A stretch of 64,000 nucleotides of DNA from Aliivibrio sp. 1S175 (GCF_001690985.1 NZ_MAJS01000006.1:144145-208144); one strand, 5' to 3'; positions 40,537 to 50,495 are shown, numbered from the stretch's first letter. Numbers and translations: made by a program. Notes: generated by a model from the sequence alone, not told the origin.

Positions 40537-40577
40537 GTCTGAGTCTTTTTGCTTTTAAGATTTAGAGCTTAAGAAAA

Positions 40578-41249
40578 TTAAGCAGTGGCTTCAATTATCC
40601 GACCATTAAAAGATTCATTTTGAAGAATATATTCTGTATTTTTGATGAGCTCTTGATTGATTAAGTTAGTATTTGGTTCGGAATTTTCGTTAGAAAGGCG
40701 AGGAGTAACACCTCCAACTCTAATATTAAATGGGTTTAATTCTTTAGCCCAGCTTTTAGTTAACCCCGCGAGTAAGGGGGTTGAGGTGTCTTGGCATTGC
40801 TCTTGGGTTGAATGTTGGTGATAACCCAAGTTGATAATGACTCCCTCTTTACAATGGTCTCTCATATTTTGAGCTGCGTATTGACCATAAGTAAATAAAG
40901 TGGCTGCTAATTCCGTTAATTGAAATGGGCACTCTTTATTATATGGAGCCAATAAACTTGGCAGTGCTACGTCAGTATAATTGTTGATCAATACATCAAT
41001 TCCACGACTAAATTTTTTATCAATAGTCAGAAATAAGTGATGAATGCTTTCCAAGGAACGATCTTTTTGTGGAAAACAAACGACATTAGAATTGATTCTA
41101 TCGCATAATCGGTAGGTTTCATTAAGGTCGTCTTGATTTGAGTCTGTAATAATGAGAGAAGCTCCAAGGGAGGCAAAATGATATGCAATGTCTCGACCCA
41201 TAAAGTTGCCAGCCGATGTAATAAGAATCGTTGAATGTTCAATTTGCAT
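40578..41249 (-). CDS. SDR-family protein with degenerate active site
   Basis: A 223-residue protein of the short-chain dehydrogenase/reductase fold: ILITSAGNFMGRDIAYHFASLGASLIITD at the N-terminus and LLAGLTKSWAKELNPFNIRVGGVTP near the C-terminus. The cofactor motif TGxxxGxG is altered to TSAGNFMGR, and the catalytic YxxxK that should precede LTKSWAKEL is replaced (DTSTP). Loss of both Tyr and Lys suggests it is not a normal oxidoreductase; it may be a pseudoenzyme or regulator. ATG 41249 follows AAGGAATGCT. Divergent or convergent partners offer no clue. Confidence 0.75.
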   Translation of the reverse strand: MQIEHSTILITSAGNFMGRDIAYHFASLGASLIITDSNQDDLNETYRLCDRINSNVVCFPQKDRSLESIHHLFLTIDKKFSRGIDVLINNYTDVALPSLLAPYNKECPFQLTELAATLFTYGQYAAQNMRDHCKEGVIINLGYHQHSTQEQCQDTSTPLLAGLTKSWAKELNPFNIRVGGVTPRLSNENSEPNTNLINQELIKNTEYILQNESFNGRIIEATA

Positions 41250-41471
41250 AGCATTCCTTCCCTAAAGCGTTGGTTATTATTGTTGAGTAAGGTGCTTTAA
41301 TAATGGGATAGAAATATGACATCTGCTGTGAGCTTGACGAGAAATGCGGATTAATTTGTATTCAATTGCAGGATTTATGCACTAACTCACATAATCATTA
41401 TGAATGAGTGATACGTAAAATTAGGAATGTTGATAACGCATAAATAGAGGGTAGAAAGCGTATGATTCGGC

Positions 41472-41978
41472 TTAAACGTACAAATTCATTTCTGAATGAC
41501 GTTTAGCTGTGACTAGTTCATTGTAAAGATCTTGAGGGATAGCATTAAAGATCTCGTTACCTGATTCTAATTGACGGCGTTGGTGCCCAGATAGATTGTG
41601 GTAAACATCTTCTGGTAAATCACACGTATCTTGAGGCATATAAGCCATTGCATCAGGCGCTAAGCCATATTGCAATTTAGCACTAGCTAAACCACCGTTA
41701 TGAAATTGGTTGGCTTGTGAAGCTGCTCGAGAATAACTTTCTTCATTGCTACGTAGTATTTGAGCGTCTGCAAGTTGAAAGCGTTGACGAAGTAGATCTT
41801 CGGTTACTTTTTTCTCGTCTATTTTTTCAACGGGTGTATTTTCACGTAAGTCATTAGATAGTAAAGACATCATTAAGGCGAAATCTGCACGGCGACCTGC
41901 TTCCATTGCATGGTTTAGGTTTGAACCGTATTGAATTTCACTGATTAACTCGGCTTTATCTAAAGTATGTACTTTCAT
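41472..41978 (-). CDS. VC2046/SO_2500-type protein of unknown function
   Basis: A 168-residue cytoplasmic protein. Its position beside sodB and grxD mirrors V. cholerae VC2046-VC2045(sodB)-VC2044(grxD), and the sequence (MEAGRRADFALMMSLLSNDLREN, RFQLADAQILRSNEESY) is consistent with that conserved but uncharacterised family (identification from context and memory). ATG 41978 follows AAGAGGAATTGATTC. Function unknown; separated from sodB by a terminator. Confidence 0.75.
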   Translation of the reverse strand: MKVHTLDKAELISEIQYGSNLNHAMEAGRRADFALMMSLLSNDLRENTPVEKIDEKKVTEDLLRQRFQLADAQILRSNEESYSRAASQANQFHNGGLASAKLQYGLAPDAMAYMPQDTCDLPEDVYHNLSGHQRRQLESGNEIFNAIPQDLYNELVTAKRHSEMNLYV

Positions 41979-42106
41979 GAATCAATTCCTCTTGATGATA
42001 AATACTTATCGGAAAAGAATTGAAAACCTTTAGCTTTTTTAGGAAATTAATTGCCGTTTTTGAAAATATGTTAGAAGTAGGGCAAAGTGTTACCGCAAAA
42101 TTGAGT

Positions 42107-42138
42107 GAATAAAAAAGGTCAGTACAAATACTGACCTT
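42107..42138 (-). terminator. Intrinsic terminator of sodB
   Basis: AAGGTCAGTA (minus, from 42138) pairs with TACTGACCTT (ending 42115), followed by TTTTTT. A second stem (ATGACTGTT/AACAGTCAT, 42151-42172) lies just before it, immediately after the sodB stop. Confidence 0.85.
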
Positions 42139-42185
42139 CTTGCTTTGATAATGACTGTTATAAAACAGTCATTCAAAGGATATGA

Positions 42186-42770
42186 TTATTTAGCTAGGTT
42201 TTCTTCTACGAAAGACCAGTTTACTAATTCCCAGAACGCACCCATGTAATCAGGACGAACGTTACGGAAATCGATGTAGTAAGCGTGCTCCCATAGGTCA
42301 ACAGTTAGAAGTGGGGTAACGCCTTCATCTGTTAGAGGAGTAGCTGCGTTAGATGTATTAACGATAGCTAGAGAACCGTCAGCGTTTTTAACAAGCCAAG
42401 TCCAAGAAGAACCGAAGTTGTTGATTGCTGAATCTGTAAATTTAGCTTTGAATTCTTCGAAAGAACCAAATGCAGCATCGATTGCAGCAGCAACAGCGCC
42501 AGTTGGTTGGCCGCCAGCGTTTGGAGCTAGACAGTTCCAGTAGAACGTGTGGTTCCAGATTTGAGCTGCGTTATTGAAAACACCGCCAGTAGAAGTTTTA
42601 ATGATCTCTTCTAATGTTTTACCTTCAAATTCTGTACCAGGGATAAGGCCATTTAGCTTAACAACGTAAGTGTTGTGGTGTTTACCGTGGTGAAAATCTA
42701 AAGTCTCAGCTGAGATGTGTGGTTCTAATGCGTCTTTTGCGAACGGTAGAGCTGGTAATTCAAATGACAT
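42186..42770 (-). CDS. sodB: Iron superoxide dismutase
   Basis: Dismutates superoxide in the cytoplasm. The 194-residue product has Fe-ligand motifs: His in [11 protein letters not shown] (residues 26-34), His in [12 protein letters not shown], and Asp/His in [12 protein letters not shown]. The [10 protein letters not shown] and GGQPTG features mark the Fe rather than Mn type. ATG 42770 follows GGAGACATGAGCA. Adjacent divergent grxD. Confidence 0.96.
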   Translation of the reverse strand: MSFELPALPFAKDALEPHISAETLDFHHGKHHNTYVVKLNGLIPGTEFEGKTLEEIIKTSTGGVFNNAAQIWNHTFYWNCLAPNAGGQPTGAVAAAIDAAFGSFEEFKAKFTDSAINNFGSSWTWLVKNADGSLAIVNTSNAATPLTDEGVTPLLTVDLWEHAYYIDFRNVRPDYMGAFWELVNWSFVEENLAK

Positions 42771-43005
42771 TGCTCATGTCTCCATTTAATAAGAGGTCTA
42801 CGCCTCACTAAATTCCAAAAATATTTGCTCTATTGAACGTAGAGCTTTATCTGACTTCGATTTGATTCTAGCAAGTTTTGATTTTATTAAAAGAAAAAGT
42901 GGTGAATTTTCAATAAATAATACCACTACAAATATTAGGTATTTTTTTCTGAGAGCATAACAAGTAGAATGGATACAACTTAGTGTCGACCCATTAGAGG
43001 ATACA

Positions 43006-43341
43006 ATGGAAACTATCGATAAGATCAAGCAACAAATTGCTGAAAATCACATCATTCTATACATGAAAGGTTCACCTAAGCTTCCAAGCTGTGGCTTTTC
43101 ATCTCAAGCATCTCAAGCATTAATGAACTGCGGTGAGAAATTTGCTTATGTAGATATCCTACAAAACCCAGACATTCGTGCTGAACTTCCAGCATACGCA
43201 CAATGGCCTACCTTCCCACAACTTTGGGTAGAAGGTGAGTTAATTGGCGGTTGTGACATCATTCTTGAAATGTTCCAAAAGGGCGAATTAAAGCCGTTAG
43301 TTCAAGAAGCAGCACAACGCAATGCGCCTGAAGCTGAGTAA
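43006..43341 (+). CDS. grxD: Monothiol glutaredoxin GrxD
   Basis: Iron-sulfur cluster carrier of the CGFS type. The 111-residue product has the signature KLPSCGFSSQ with a single active cysteine near residue 30, and the glutathione-binding TFPQLWVEGELIGGCD. Divergent from sodB with 236 bp between. ATG 43006 follows GAGG. Standard length. Confidence 0.95.
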   Translation: METIDKIKQQIAENHIILYMKGSPKLPSCGFSSQASQALMNCGEKFAYVDILQNPDIRAELPAYAQWPTFPQLWVEGELIGGCDIILEMFQKGELKPLVQEAAQRNAPEAE

Positions 43342-43381
43342 GAATTAAAACAGTCATAATTTATTTATGATTTGTTTAATT

Positions 43382-43418
43382 AAAAAGCCACGTATTTTGA
43401 TAATACGTGGCTTTTTTA
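43382..43418. terminator. Bidirectional terminator between grxD and the receiver-TPR gene
   Basis: GCCACGTATT (43387-43396) and AATACGTGGC (43402-43411) form a perfect stem with A and T runs outside both arms. Confidence 0.92.
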
Positions 43419-43461
43419 ATCGCTATAGATTTAATACTCATCTTAAGAGTAAATAAATTAT

Positions 43462-44775
43462 CTATCCGGATGCCTTAGCTTTTTCAAAGGCAAGAGTTTG
43501 GAGCTTTGCGAGGGTTGATTTCCCTTGTTGTAATCTAGCGAGCCATTTTGTTTCAATATACTCTCTTTCATCATCTAGCTTCATCTCACAATACACTAAG
43601 TAAACGATATAAGCGGTTTCATAATCTGTAATATCAGCATGTTGAATATCAGAGATTAATCGATTTGCTTCACCATAACGGTTCATTCTTAGTTGAAATA
43701 AAGCGGATAATGCTCGTTGTGCTGAGATGCATGGAATACCACGCAGTCGTCCTTTTAATTTAGCACTCACTCGTTGCCATGCACTTTCTGGTGACCATTC
43801 CTGCAGAACGTCTTCTGGGGCAAGAAAGAGATCTCCCCAAGCAGCCATTGAGCGTTTTCCTGCAGAATCAAAAGCCGAGTTTGGCAGTAAATAAGCGTAC
43901 TTTGTTAGTAGATCAAATGCGTCATAACGATCGCCTTTTGCTATCAATGACCAAGTATAATAACTAAAGCGTAAGTAGGAATAAGGAGCGAGTTCAAAGC
44001 CTTTTTTCCAATAGCGAGTGGCAATAGATAAATTATTTCGACGAAAGGCAATATCGGCTTTTAGATCGAGAAGATGAAGATTACTGGTTTCATGTTTTGG
44101 CAGTAATAAGTCGGTAAGTTGATTTGCAGTATCAAAATCTTCTTGAGCGATATAGATTTCGATCTGCTGCAGTTCCGCTTCTAGCGATTCTTTGATGATA
44201 GACAGCAATGCTTTATTTACACTCAGAGCTTCCGCTAATCGATTTACTCTTATTAAACGAGCCGCCAGTTTAAGCATTGAATCTTTAAGAATGATTTTAT
44301 TTGGAGATTTAAAGATCAGAGGTTTTACACCCGCTAGCCCATCTTTTGTGTAGGCCGCAATCATTCCCATTGAGAATTTACGTTTAATTAAATCATAATT
44401 AATAACGGTAATAATTTCTTCTGGTCGGATTGGTTTTTGTATGTATTTAGCAGGCTTGTAATCACTGTAAGCTAATTCGATTTGTGGGTCTTCATTGCCC
44501 GTAATGATATAAACAAGTGTATTGTCGTTTATTAATTTAAGTAATCGCAATTGTTCTAGCATTTGAAGCCCTGTACTTCCATGACCTAAATTGTGGTCAA
44601 CAAAAAGCACATCAAACTTTTTTTGTTTGCAATTACCTACAGCGGCTCCAGCTGTTGGACAGCAGACAATGTTGTTAGTTAGCACCCCAATACGGCTAAG
44701 CAATGCTCTAATAGCATTTTGAATGACAGTACTATCGTCAATAATGAGATAAGAAGAGAGCTTAATTAATTTCAT
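43462..44775 (-). CDS. Response regulator receiver with C-terminal TPR-like domain
   Basis: A 437-residue protein. An N-terminal receiver (1-130) has acidic pair DD13-14, phosphoacceptor Asp60 in VLFVDHNLG, Thr in VYIITG and Lys in YIQKPIRPEE, so phosphorylation seems intact. The rest (about 150-435) is helical with tetratricopeptide character (ATRYWKKGFELAPYSYLRF, ALFQLRMNRYGEANRLI). No DNA-binding or GGDEF domain is present, so output is probably protein-protein interaction. The ATG at 44775 is preferred; a TTG extension to 44817 is weak. Partner histidine kinase not in the window. Confidence 0.85.
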   Translation of the reverse strand: MKLIKLSSYLIIDDSTVIQNAIRALLSRIGVLTNNIVCCPTAGAAVGNCKQKKFDVLFVDHNLGHGSTGLQMLEQLRLLKLINDNTLVYIITGNEDPQIELAYSDYKPAKYIQKPIRPEEIITVINYDLIKRKFSMGMIAAYTKDGLAGVKPLIFKSPNKIILKDSMLKLAARLIRVNRLAEALSVNKALLSIIKESLEAELQQIEIYIAQEDFDTANQLTDLLLPKHETSNLHLLDLKADIAFRRNNLSIATRYWKKGFELAPYSYLRFSYYTWSLIAKGDRYDAFDLLTKYAYLLPNSAFDSAGKRSMAAWGDLFLAPEDVLQEWSPESAWQRVSAKLKGRLRGIPCISAQRALSALFQLRMNRYGEANRLISDIQHADITDYETAYIVYLVYCEMKLDDEREYIETKWLARLQQGKSTLAKLQTLAFEKAKASG

Positions 44776-44877
44776 GCAAGCAGTAGGCGGTAATAAAACA
44801 GCGCTCGAGTATAGCAATTGTCTTAATTAAATATAGATAAAACTAACAATAGAAGAGCTGAAATATATGATCTTAAT

Positions 44878-44908
44878 ACAAAAAGCGACAGGATATCCCG
44901 TCGCTTTT
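44878..44908 (-). terminator. Intrinsic terminator after the antiporter-family gene
   Basis: AAAAGCGAC (minus, from 44908) pairs with GTCGCTTTT (ending 44881), then TTGTATT; moderate U tract. Confidence 0.75.
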
Positions 44909-44965
44909 ATATAAATGTTAGTTAAGAAACTAATATAATTGGTTAATCGCCAGTATGTTAATTGA

Positions 44966-46294
44966 CTAAAGAACCATTGCGGCTATCCAGCCAAATACAA
45001 TTAATGGCAGGTTATAATGCAGGAATGTTGGAACTACCGTTTCCCAGACATGCTCATGCTGACCATCGGCATTAAGACCTGACGTTGGACCTAATGTTGA
45101 ATCTGAAGCTGGAGAACCTGCGTCACCGAGTGCGGCTGCGGTACCGACTAGCGCAATGGTAGCCATTGGTGAGAAACCAAAAGCGACGGCAAGAGGAACA
45201 TAAATAGTAGCTATGATTGGGATCGTTGAGAACGATGAACCGATACCCATTGTTACTAATAAACCGACGATAAGCATTAATAGAGCGGCAAGAGGCTTAT
45301 TGTCACCAATGGAGGTGGATAATGCTTGAACGAGGGTTTCAACGCCACCAGTTGCTTTCATTACTGCAGCAAAACCCGCGGCAGAAATCATAATGAAGCC
45401 AATCATCGCCATCATATGAACACCACGAGTAAAGACGTCTTGAGTCTCTTTCCATGCAATAACACCACCAAAAGTAAATACCATAAAGCCGGCTAATGCA
45501 CCAACAATCATTGATCCTGTTGCTAACTGGACAGAAAGAGCAGCAACAATAGCAACAATAGATATTTGGATATGACGTTTATTGAATGTAGGCGTCGCAT
45601 TTGTCGCTTGCATTTCAGCATTATCAATATCCGCGTAAGTACGTGGCTTACGGTAAGAGATAAATACAGCAATAAGAAGACCCGTTAGCATTCCTAGAGC
45701 AGGCAGAGCCATCGCTAGAGGAACTTGGCTTGCTACTACATCTAAGTTGTTATCATGAAGATTTTTTAACAAAATGTTGTTTAAAAAGATACCACCAAAA
45801 CCGACTGGAAGGATCATGTATGGTGTAACTAAACCAAACGTCAATACACATGCAACCAAACGACGGTCCAATTTTAATTTATTAAACACTTGGATTAGTG
45901 GTGGGATCAAAATTGGAATAAACGCGATGTGTACAGGTACGACGTTTTGAGATGAAATAGTGATCAACAAGATTAAGCAAAGTAAAAGGTATTTTAGACC
46001 TGTGGCAGCGTGTAAATTTTCTTGGCCATTAATGCGTTTTATTACACTGTGAGCCAGTAAATCAGTCACACCTGATTTTGAAATGGCAACAGCAAAAGCG
46101 CCTAGCATGGCATAGCTTAATGCGATGGTAGCACCTCCGCCTAAACCACCTTCGAACGCAGAAATTGTATCAGATAATGATAAACCTCCTACTAATCCAC
46201 CGATTAGTGCACTGAACGTTAAGGCAACGACAACGTTAACTCTAAGCAAAGCGAGGATAAGCATTACTGAAACAGAAAGAATGATTGGATTCAT
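44966..46294 (-). CDS. Na+/H+ antiporter-family transporter (NhaC superfamily)
   Basis: A 442-residue inner-membrane protein with about 11-12 helices, matching the Na_H_antiport_2/NhaC-type family by [37 protein letters not shown] and [19 protein letters not shown]. Related proteins in Gram-positive and Haemophilus genomes are annotated as antiporters or histidine/amino-acid permeases, so substrate is not certain. ATG 46294 follows GGGAAACTAAACAAA. Lies between rnt and the receiver-TPR gene; 47 bp from rnt with no obvious terminator, so it may be co-transcribed with it. Confidence 0.82.
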   Translation of the reverse strand: MNPIILSVSVMLILALLRVNVVVALTFSALIGGLVGGLSLSDTISAFEGGLGGGATIALSYAMLGAFAVAISKSGVTDLLAHSVIKRINGQENLHAATGLKYLLLCLILLITISSQNVVPVHIAFIPILIPPLIQVFNKLKLDRRLVACVLTFGLVTPYMILPVGFGGIFLNNILLKNLHDNNLDVVASQVPLAMALPALGMLTGLLIAVFISYRKPRTYADIDNAEMQATNATPTFNKRHIQISIVAIVAALSVQLATGSMIVGALAGFMVFTFGGVIAWKETQDVFTRGVHMMAMIGFIMISAAGFAAVMKATGGVETLVQALSTSIGDNKPLAALLMLIVGLLVTMGIGSSFSTIPIIATIYVPLAVAFGFSPMATIALVGTAAALGDAGSPASDSTLGPTSGLNADGQHEHVWETVVPTFLHYNLPLIVFGWIAAMVL

Positions 46295-46341
46295 TTTGTT
46301 TAGTTTCCCTGTAAATATTGTGTTGTTAGTAAAGTAGCCTG

Positions 46342-47007
46342 TTATTTATTATTAGTATCATTTTCTGGTTCTGGCGCTAGAGGCCAACCACCAAGATCTT
46401 TCCATTTATTCACGATATGGCAGAACAGTTCCGCTGTTTTTTCCGTATCATAAAGAGCAGAGTGCGCTTCTTTGCCATCAAAATCCATTCCTGCCGTTTT
46501 ACACGCTTTCGCTAATACGGTTTGACCAAGAGCTAGGCCACTGATAGCAGCGGTATCAAAAGTACAGAATGGGTGAAAAGGAATGCGTTTTAATTTTGTT
46601 CGCGAAGCCGCTTCCATTACAAAACTGTGATCAAAATTGGCATTATGAGCCACCATGATAGCGCGTCGGCAATCATGTTGCTTTTGTTCTTTACGAATGA
46701 GTTTAAAAATTTCTTTTAAAGCCACATCTTCTGTTACTGCACCACGTAAAGGACTGAATGGGTCGCGAATACCGATGAAGTCTAATGCTTCTTGTTCAAG
46801 GTTAGCGCCTTCAAAAGGAGCTACGTGAAAGTGGATTGTTGTTGCGGGTTTTAAGTAACCCTGATCATCCATTGCTAATGTCACTGCACATATCTCAAGC
46901 AGCGCATCTGTTTTGGCATTAAAACCAGCGGTTTCAACGTCAATAACGACAGGGAAATAGCCACGAAAACGTTGTTTCAGTTGATTATGTAATTCTACTT
47001 CGCTCAT
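46342..47007 (-). CDS. rnt: Ribonuclease T
   Basis: DEDDh-type 3'-5' exoribonuclease for tRNA CCA-end turnover and final rRNA trimming. The 221-residue product has catalytic Asp/Glu in [11 protein letters not shown], the HNANFDHSF segment and the [14 protein letters not shown] final motif, with standard length. ATG 47007 begins MSEVELHN. Divergent from motY, with 201 bp between; this rnt/motY pair is typical of vibrios. Confidence 0.95.
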   Translation of the reverse strand: MSEVELHNQLKQRFRGYFPVVIDVETAGFNAKTDALLEICAVTLAMDDQGYLKPATTIHFHVAPFEGANLEQEALDFIGIRDPFSPLRGAVTEDVALKEIFKLIRKEQKQHDCRRAIMVAHNANFDHSFVMEAASRTKLKRIPFHPFCTFDTAAISGLALGQTVLAKACKTAGMDFDGKEAHSALYDTEKTAELFCHIVNKWKDLGGWPLAPEPENDTNNK

Positions 47008-47208
47008 TATTCGGTACGTAAGAAAATGTTGCAGCTATTATTACAGATTATCCATAGCATAAAAACTGCAAATAAGGTGTGATATGGATATATTTTTAGT
47101 GATGAAGCCTTTATTTCATTGCTGACTGACTTATAACACTTATTATTGGTCCAGTTTTTGCTTTGTAATAGCTTATCGTCAACGGCATGACCCACAGATT
47201 TAGGTATT

Positions 47209-48087
47209 ATGAAAAAAACACTTATCACTTCAGCTTTGCTAGTCAGTTCATTGTTAACAACACCAGCATTAGCAAATCGAAATTATGTTGCTAAGCCTGA
47301 TCAATCAAAATGGGTGATGCTACAAAATTCACCATTGGAGTGTCGTTTATCTCATAATATTCCAAACTATGGCTCTGGAGAATTCTCTTCGTATGCCAAT
47401 AAAAAGATGAATTTAGATTTTGAATTGAAGATGAATCGGCCAATGGGGGAAACTCGTTCTGTTAATTTAGTCTCAATGCCAGCTCGTTGGATGCCAGGCG
47501 ACAGTGCTGATTCAATGATGAATTTAAAATTCTTTAAGCAGTTCGATGGTTATGTGGGAGGTTCAACTGCATGGTCAATGTTAGCTGAATTAGAGAATGG
47601 TCGTTTTCCTACATTTACTTATGCTGACTGGCAAAGCCCTAAACAGTTAATTGAAGTAGCTTTATCACCAGTCGTATTTCAAGAACAATATAATGTTTTT
47701 AGCATGTGCATTGCTAATTTATTACCTTATAGTTTTGAAGATATATCTTTTACTATTTTACATTTTGATAAAAATAGTGATGAGTTAAATAAAGCGTCGA
47801 AAAAGCGTTTAGCACAAATTGCCGATTTTATTAAATACACAAAGGATGTCGATTTAGTGCTTGTTGCTACTTATACCGATTCAAGTGGCGCAAAAAATGT
47901 GAATCAACAAGTCTCAGAAAGACGCGCTGTAAAACTTCAGAATTATTTTGAATCAATAGGATTGCCTGCGGATAGGATCCGAGTGCATTCTTATGGTGAA
48001 CGTCGACCAATTGCCGATAACTCAACACCAATTGGTAAGAATAAAAACCGAAGAGTGGTTATTTCTTTAGGTAGAACTATTATTTAG
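47209..48087 (+). CDS. motY: Sodium-driven flagellar motor protein MotY
   Basis: Periplasmic T-ring component that stabilises the PomAB stator of polar flagella. The 292-residue precursor has a signal peptide ([22 protein letters not shown]), a MotY N-terminal domain, then an OmpA-like peptidoglycan-binding domain (about 165-285: [38 protein letters not shown]). No clear sigma-54 or sigma-28 promoter was recognised upstream. It is a sign of a Na+-type polar flagellum. Confidence 0.95.
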   Translation: MKKTLITSALLVSSLLTTPALANRNYVAKPDQSKWVMLQNSPLECRLSHNIPNYGSGEFSSYANKKMNLDFELKMNRPMGETRSVNLVSMPARWMPGDSADSMMNLKFFKQFDGYVGGSTAWSMLAELENGRFPTFTYADWQSPKQLIEVALSPVVFQEQYNVFSMCIANLLPYSFEDISFTILHFDKNSDELNKASKKRLAQIADFIKYTKDVDLVLVATYTDSSGAKNVNQQVSERRAVKLQNYFESIGLPADRIRVHSYGERRPIADNSTPIGKNKNRRVVISLGRTII

Positions 48088-48096
48088 TCATTATTT

Positions 48097-48126
48097 TAAG
48101 GCGTCCAAATTGGATGCCTTTTTTAT
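48097..48126 (+). terminator. Intrinsic terminator of motY
   Basis: AAGGCGTCCAA (48098-48108) and TTGGATGCCTT (48110-48120), with one G-T pair, then T run. The same structure overlaps the end of the convergent gene. Confidence 0.8.
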
Positions 48127-48557
48127 TGTAATTTAAAACTAGCGATAAGTTCACATTGAACGGTAGTGTCAATATGTTGGATATGACGGGCGATCTTTGA
48201 ATTAGGGTGACGTTTCATAAAATCCAGTAATGCACTTTTACAACAACCTAAGTTAGATATAAAAGATTCACAATCACTACGTGGGCATTGAGGTACAAGA
48301 GTAAGGATCTTTTCAGAGGCTAATTCTAGGTATTTTAACTCAAAGCGGCTGTCATTTTGACTTCGCCAAAATTGGGCTAAGTTGTGGCATGAAATGACAG
48401 ATATTGTCGTTTGCTCAATGAGGCTAATGTCATTTTTTTTTGTGATCTCTTCAGCAATTGCAAACGCTTGTTGATAATGTAGAATCGTGCGCCAAGAGTC
48501 ATCATTCTTAAAGGATTGCTCTGCCAATATTGTGTGTTTTTCCCAAAGCTCTATCAT
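48123..48557 (-). CDS. Hypothetical helical protein, likely Fur-regulated (possible DUF2753)
   Basis: A 144-residue, predicted all-helical cytoplasmic protein (MIELWEKHTILAEQSFKND, YQQAFAIAEEITKKND, CHNLAQFWRSQND), with the helix-turn-helix spacing of tetratricopeptide-like repeats. It may belong to a Vibrio DUF2753-type family; this is a guess from memory. Several cysteines (CPRSDCES, GCCKS, VQCEL) are notable. A near-perfect Fur box lies 40-54 bp upstream of its ATG, so it is probably expressed under iron starvation. Confidence 0.7.
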   Translation of the reverse strand: MIELWEKHTILAEQSFKNDDSWRTILHYQQAFAIAEEITKKNDISLIEQTTISVISCHNLAQFWRSQNDSRFELKYLELASEKILTLVPQCPRSDCESFISNLGCCKSALLDFMKRHPNSKIARHIQHIDTTVQCELIASFKLQ

Positions 48558-48596
48558 GATATTTCCGCGAGAAGGTGAGTGAGATAATAGATTAAT

Positions 48597-48611
48597 TGAG
48601 AATCATTATCA
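48597..48611. promoter_or_regulatory. Fur box upstream of the hypothetical gene
   Basis: TGAGAATCATTATCA matches the Fur core TGATAATnATTATCA at 14 of 15 positions. It is 40 bp before the ATG at 48557 (minus strand). Confidence 0.75.
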
Positions 48612-48626
48612 TTAAAAGTATTTGGT

Positions 48627-48657
48627 ATAAAAAAACCTGCACAGATCGCAGGTTTTT
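48627..48657 (-). terminator. Intrinsic terminator of gloA
   Basis: AAAAACCTGC (minus, from 48657) pairs with GCAGGTTTTT (ending 48631), followed by more T. It precedes the Fur box, so gloA and the next gene are separate units. Confidence 0.88.
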
Positions 48658-48695
48658 AAATAGTTTGCCCATGATTTTAATCAGAGTTGAAAGTA

Positions 48696-49112
48696 TTAAC
48701 CTTCTAAGCCTGCAGAAGCACTGCTATTTTGAATCAGTTCAATCATGTAGCCATCAGGATCTTTAACAAAAGCAATGTGCGTAGATCCGCCTTTTACTGG
48801 GCCTGCTTCACGAGTGACATTCCCGCCTGCTGCTTTAATCACATCACAAGTTTGGTAGACATCGTCGACACCAATAGCAACATGACCAAAAGCATTACCC
48901 ATATCATATTCCTCTGTGCCCCAGTTATAAGTCAATTCAATAACGGCACCTTGAGATTCATCACCATAACCAAGAAAAGCTAAGGTGTATTTGTATTCTT
49001 CATTTGTGTTTTGACGAAGAAGATCCATTCCCATTACTTTTGTATAGAACTCAATTGATTTATCTAAGTTACCTACACGGATCATCGTGTGTAAAATGCG
49101 TCCATTAGCCAT
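48696..49112 (-). CDS. gloA: Lactoylglutathione lyase (glyoxalase I)
   Basis: Converts the methylglyoxal-glutathione hemithioacetal to S-lactoylglutathione. The 138-residue product aligns with GloA of E. coli (135 residues), with a small N-terminal extension, the metal ligand His in [10 protein letters not shown], and [17 protein letters not shown] and [10 protein letters not shown] motifs. Orthologue context gloA near rnt is conserved. ATG 49112 follows GGAGCAAAACA. Confidence 0.95.
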   Translation of the reverse strand: MANGRILHTMIRVGNLDKSIEFYTKVMGMDLLRQNTNEEYKYTLAFLGYGDESQGAVIELTYNWGTEEYDMGNAFGHVAIGVDDVYQTCDVIKAAGGNVTREAGPVKGGSTHIAFVKDPDGYMIELIQNSSASAGLEG

Positions 49113-49152
49113 TGTTTTGCTCCAGTTTTTAATTTAATTATTCAGATCAGTA

Positions 49153-49788
49153 TTAAACTTCTGTTTTTTCTTTAAATTCGCATAGGTCTTCAATCATACA
49201 GCTACCACAACGTGGTTTGCGAGCGATACAAGTATAACGTCCGTGGAGAATTAACCAGTGGTGAACATCTAATTTGAATTCTTTTGGCACCACTTTAACC
49301 AGTTTTTTCTCAACATCATTAACGGTTTTACCCATTGCGAGTTTGGTTCGATTAGAGACACGATAGATATGAGTATCAACAGCAATGGTTGGCCAACCAA
49401 AGGCTGTATTCAGTACTACGTTTGCAGTTTTATGCCCAACCCCCGGAAGTGCTTCTAATGCTTCTTGATCTTCTGGGATCTCACTATTATGAAGTTCAAT
49501 CAACATACGGCAGGTTTTAATGACATTTTCAGCTTTGGTATTAAATAACCCAATGGTTTTGATGTATGTTTTTAATCCATCAACGCCTAAATCTAAAATA
49601 GATTGAGGCGTGTTAGCTACAGGGTAAAGTTTACGTGTCGCTTTGTTAACACTAACATCAGTAGCTTGAGCAGATAATAAAACAGCAATTAATAACTCAA
49701 ATGGTGTAGACCACTCAAGTTCCGTTTGTGGATGCGGATTATCAGCTCGTAAGCGTTCTAATATTTCTCGTCGTTTTATATTATTCAT
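49153..49788 (-). CDS. nth: Endonuclease III
   Basis: Bifunctional DNA glycosylase/AP lyase for oxidised pyrimidines. The 211-residue product has the helix-hairpin-helix LPGVGHKTANVVLN with catalytic Lys, Asp in AVDTHIYRVSNR, and a C-terminal [4Fe-4S] loop CIARKPRCGSCMIEDLC with standard C-x6-C-x2-C-x5-C spacing. It is the last gene of the rsx operon, 20 bp after rsxE, as in E. coli. Confidence 0.96.
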   Translation of the reverse strand: MNNIKRREILERLRADNPHPQTELEWSTPFELLIAVLLSAQATDVSVNKATRKLYPVANTPQSILDLGVDGLKTYIKTIGLFNTKAENVIKTCRMLIELHNSEIPEDQEALEALPGVGHKTANVVLNTAFGWPTIAVDTHIYRVSNRTKLAMGKTVNDVEKKLVKVVPKEFKLDVHHWLILHGRYTCIARKPRCGSCMIEDLCEFKEKTEV

Positions 49789-49808
49789 ACTGCTTTTTAT
49801 GTCCTTAT

Positions 49809-50495
49809 CTATGAAACTCGTGCGCGTTCGATTTTTTCTTTTTCTTGCTTAGGTTTTCGGTCTGCTAATCTCTTATCAATCACGTTTTTTAATGCGATAA
49901 GAAAACCTACGCCTAAAAATGCTCCCGGTGGCAGCATCGCTAATAAGAAATGGCTATCCACTTGGAATAACTCAATTCGCAATACGGTTGCCCAATCACC
50001 AAGTAATAAGTCAGCGCCATCAAATAAGGTACCATTGCCTAAAGCTTCGCGCATTGCACCCAGTAAGACTAAAACGGCGGTCATACCCAAGCCCATCCAC
50101 AATCCATCTAATATTGCAGGGATAGGATCATTTTTTGATGCGAATGCTTCGGCACGACCAATAATGATGCAATTTGTTACGATCAATGGAATGAAGATAC
50201 CAAGGGACAGATATAAACCATAAGCGTAAGCATTCATTAATAATTGAACACAAGTTACTAGTGAGGCAATGATCATCACAAATACGGGAATACGAACTTC
50301 TTGTGGGATCCATTGACGGACAAGTGAAACAATTAAATTTGAGCCAATAAGGACTAAAGTCGTCGCGATCCCTAAACCTAAGGCATTGGTCACGGTTGCT
50401 GAAACAGCAAGTAGAGGACACAACCCTAATAGTTGCACTAGGGCAGGGTTGTTATCCCATAATCCATTTTTTAGTAATTCTTTATGTGTTGTCAT
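49809..50495 (-). CDS. rsxE: Rsx/Rnf electron-transport complex subunit E
   Basis: Six-TM membrane subunit of the Rnf (Na+-translocating ferredoxin:NAD+ oxidoreductase) or SoxR-reducing complex. The 228-residue protein has family stretches [26 protein letters not shown] and [21 protein letters not shown]. Its ATG (50493-50495) overlaps the rsxG stop by one base (TAATG), giving translational coupling. C-terminal tail is Lys/Glu-rich. Confidence 0.95.
   Translation of the reverse strand: MTTHKELLKNGLWDNNPALVQLLGLCPLLAVSATVTNALGLGIATTLVLIGSNLIVSLVRQWIPQEVRIPVFVMIIASLVTCVQLLMNAYAYGLYLSLGIFIPLIVTNCIIIGRAEAFASKNDPIPAILDGLWMGLGMTAVLVLLGAMREALGNGTLFDGADLLLGDWATVLRIELFQVDSHFLLAMLPPGAFLGVGFLIALKNVIDKRLADRKPKQEKEKIERARVS

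Noticed and set aside
47008-47208. Sigma-28 promoter between rnt and motY
   Set aside because: A CTAAATC/GCCGTTGA pair is present on the minus strand, but spacing is wrong and it faces rnt, not motY.
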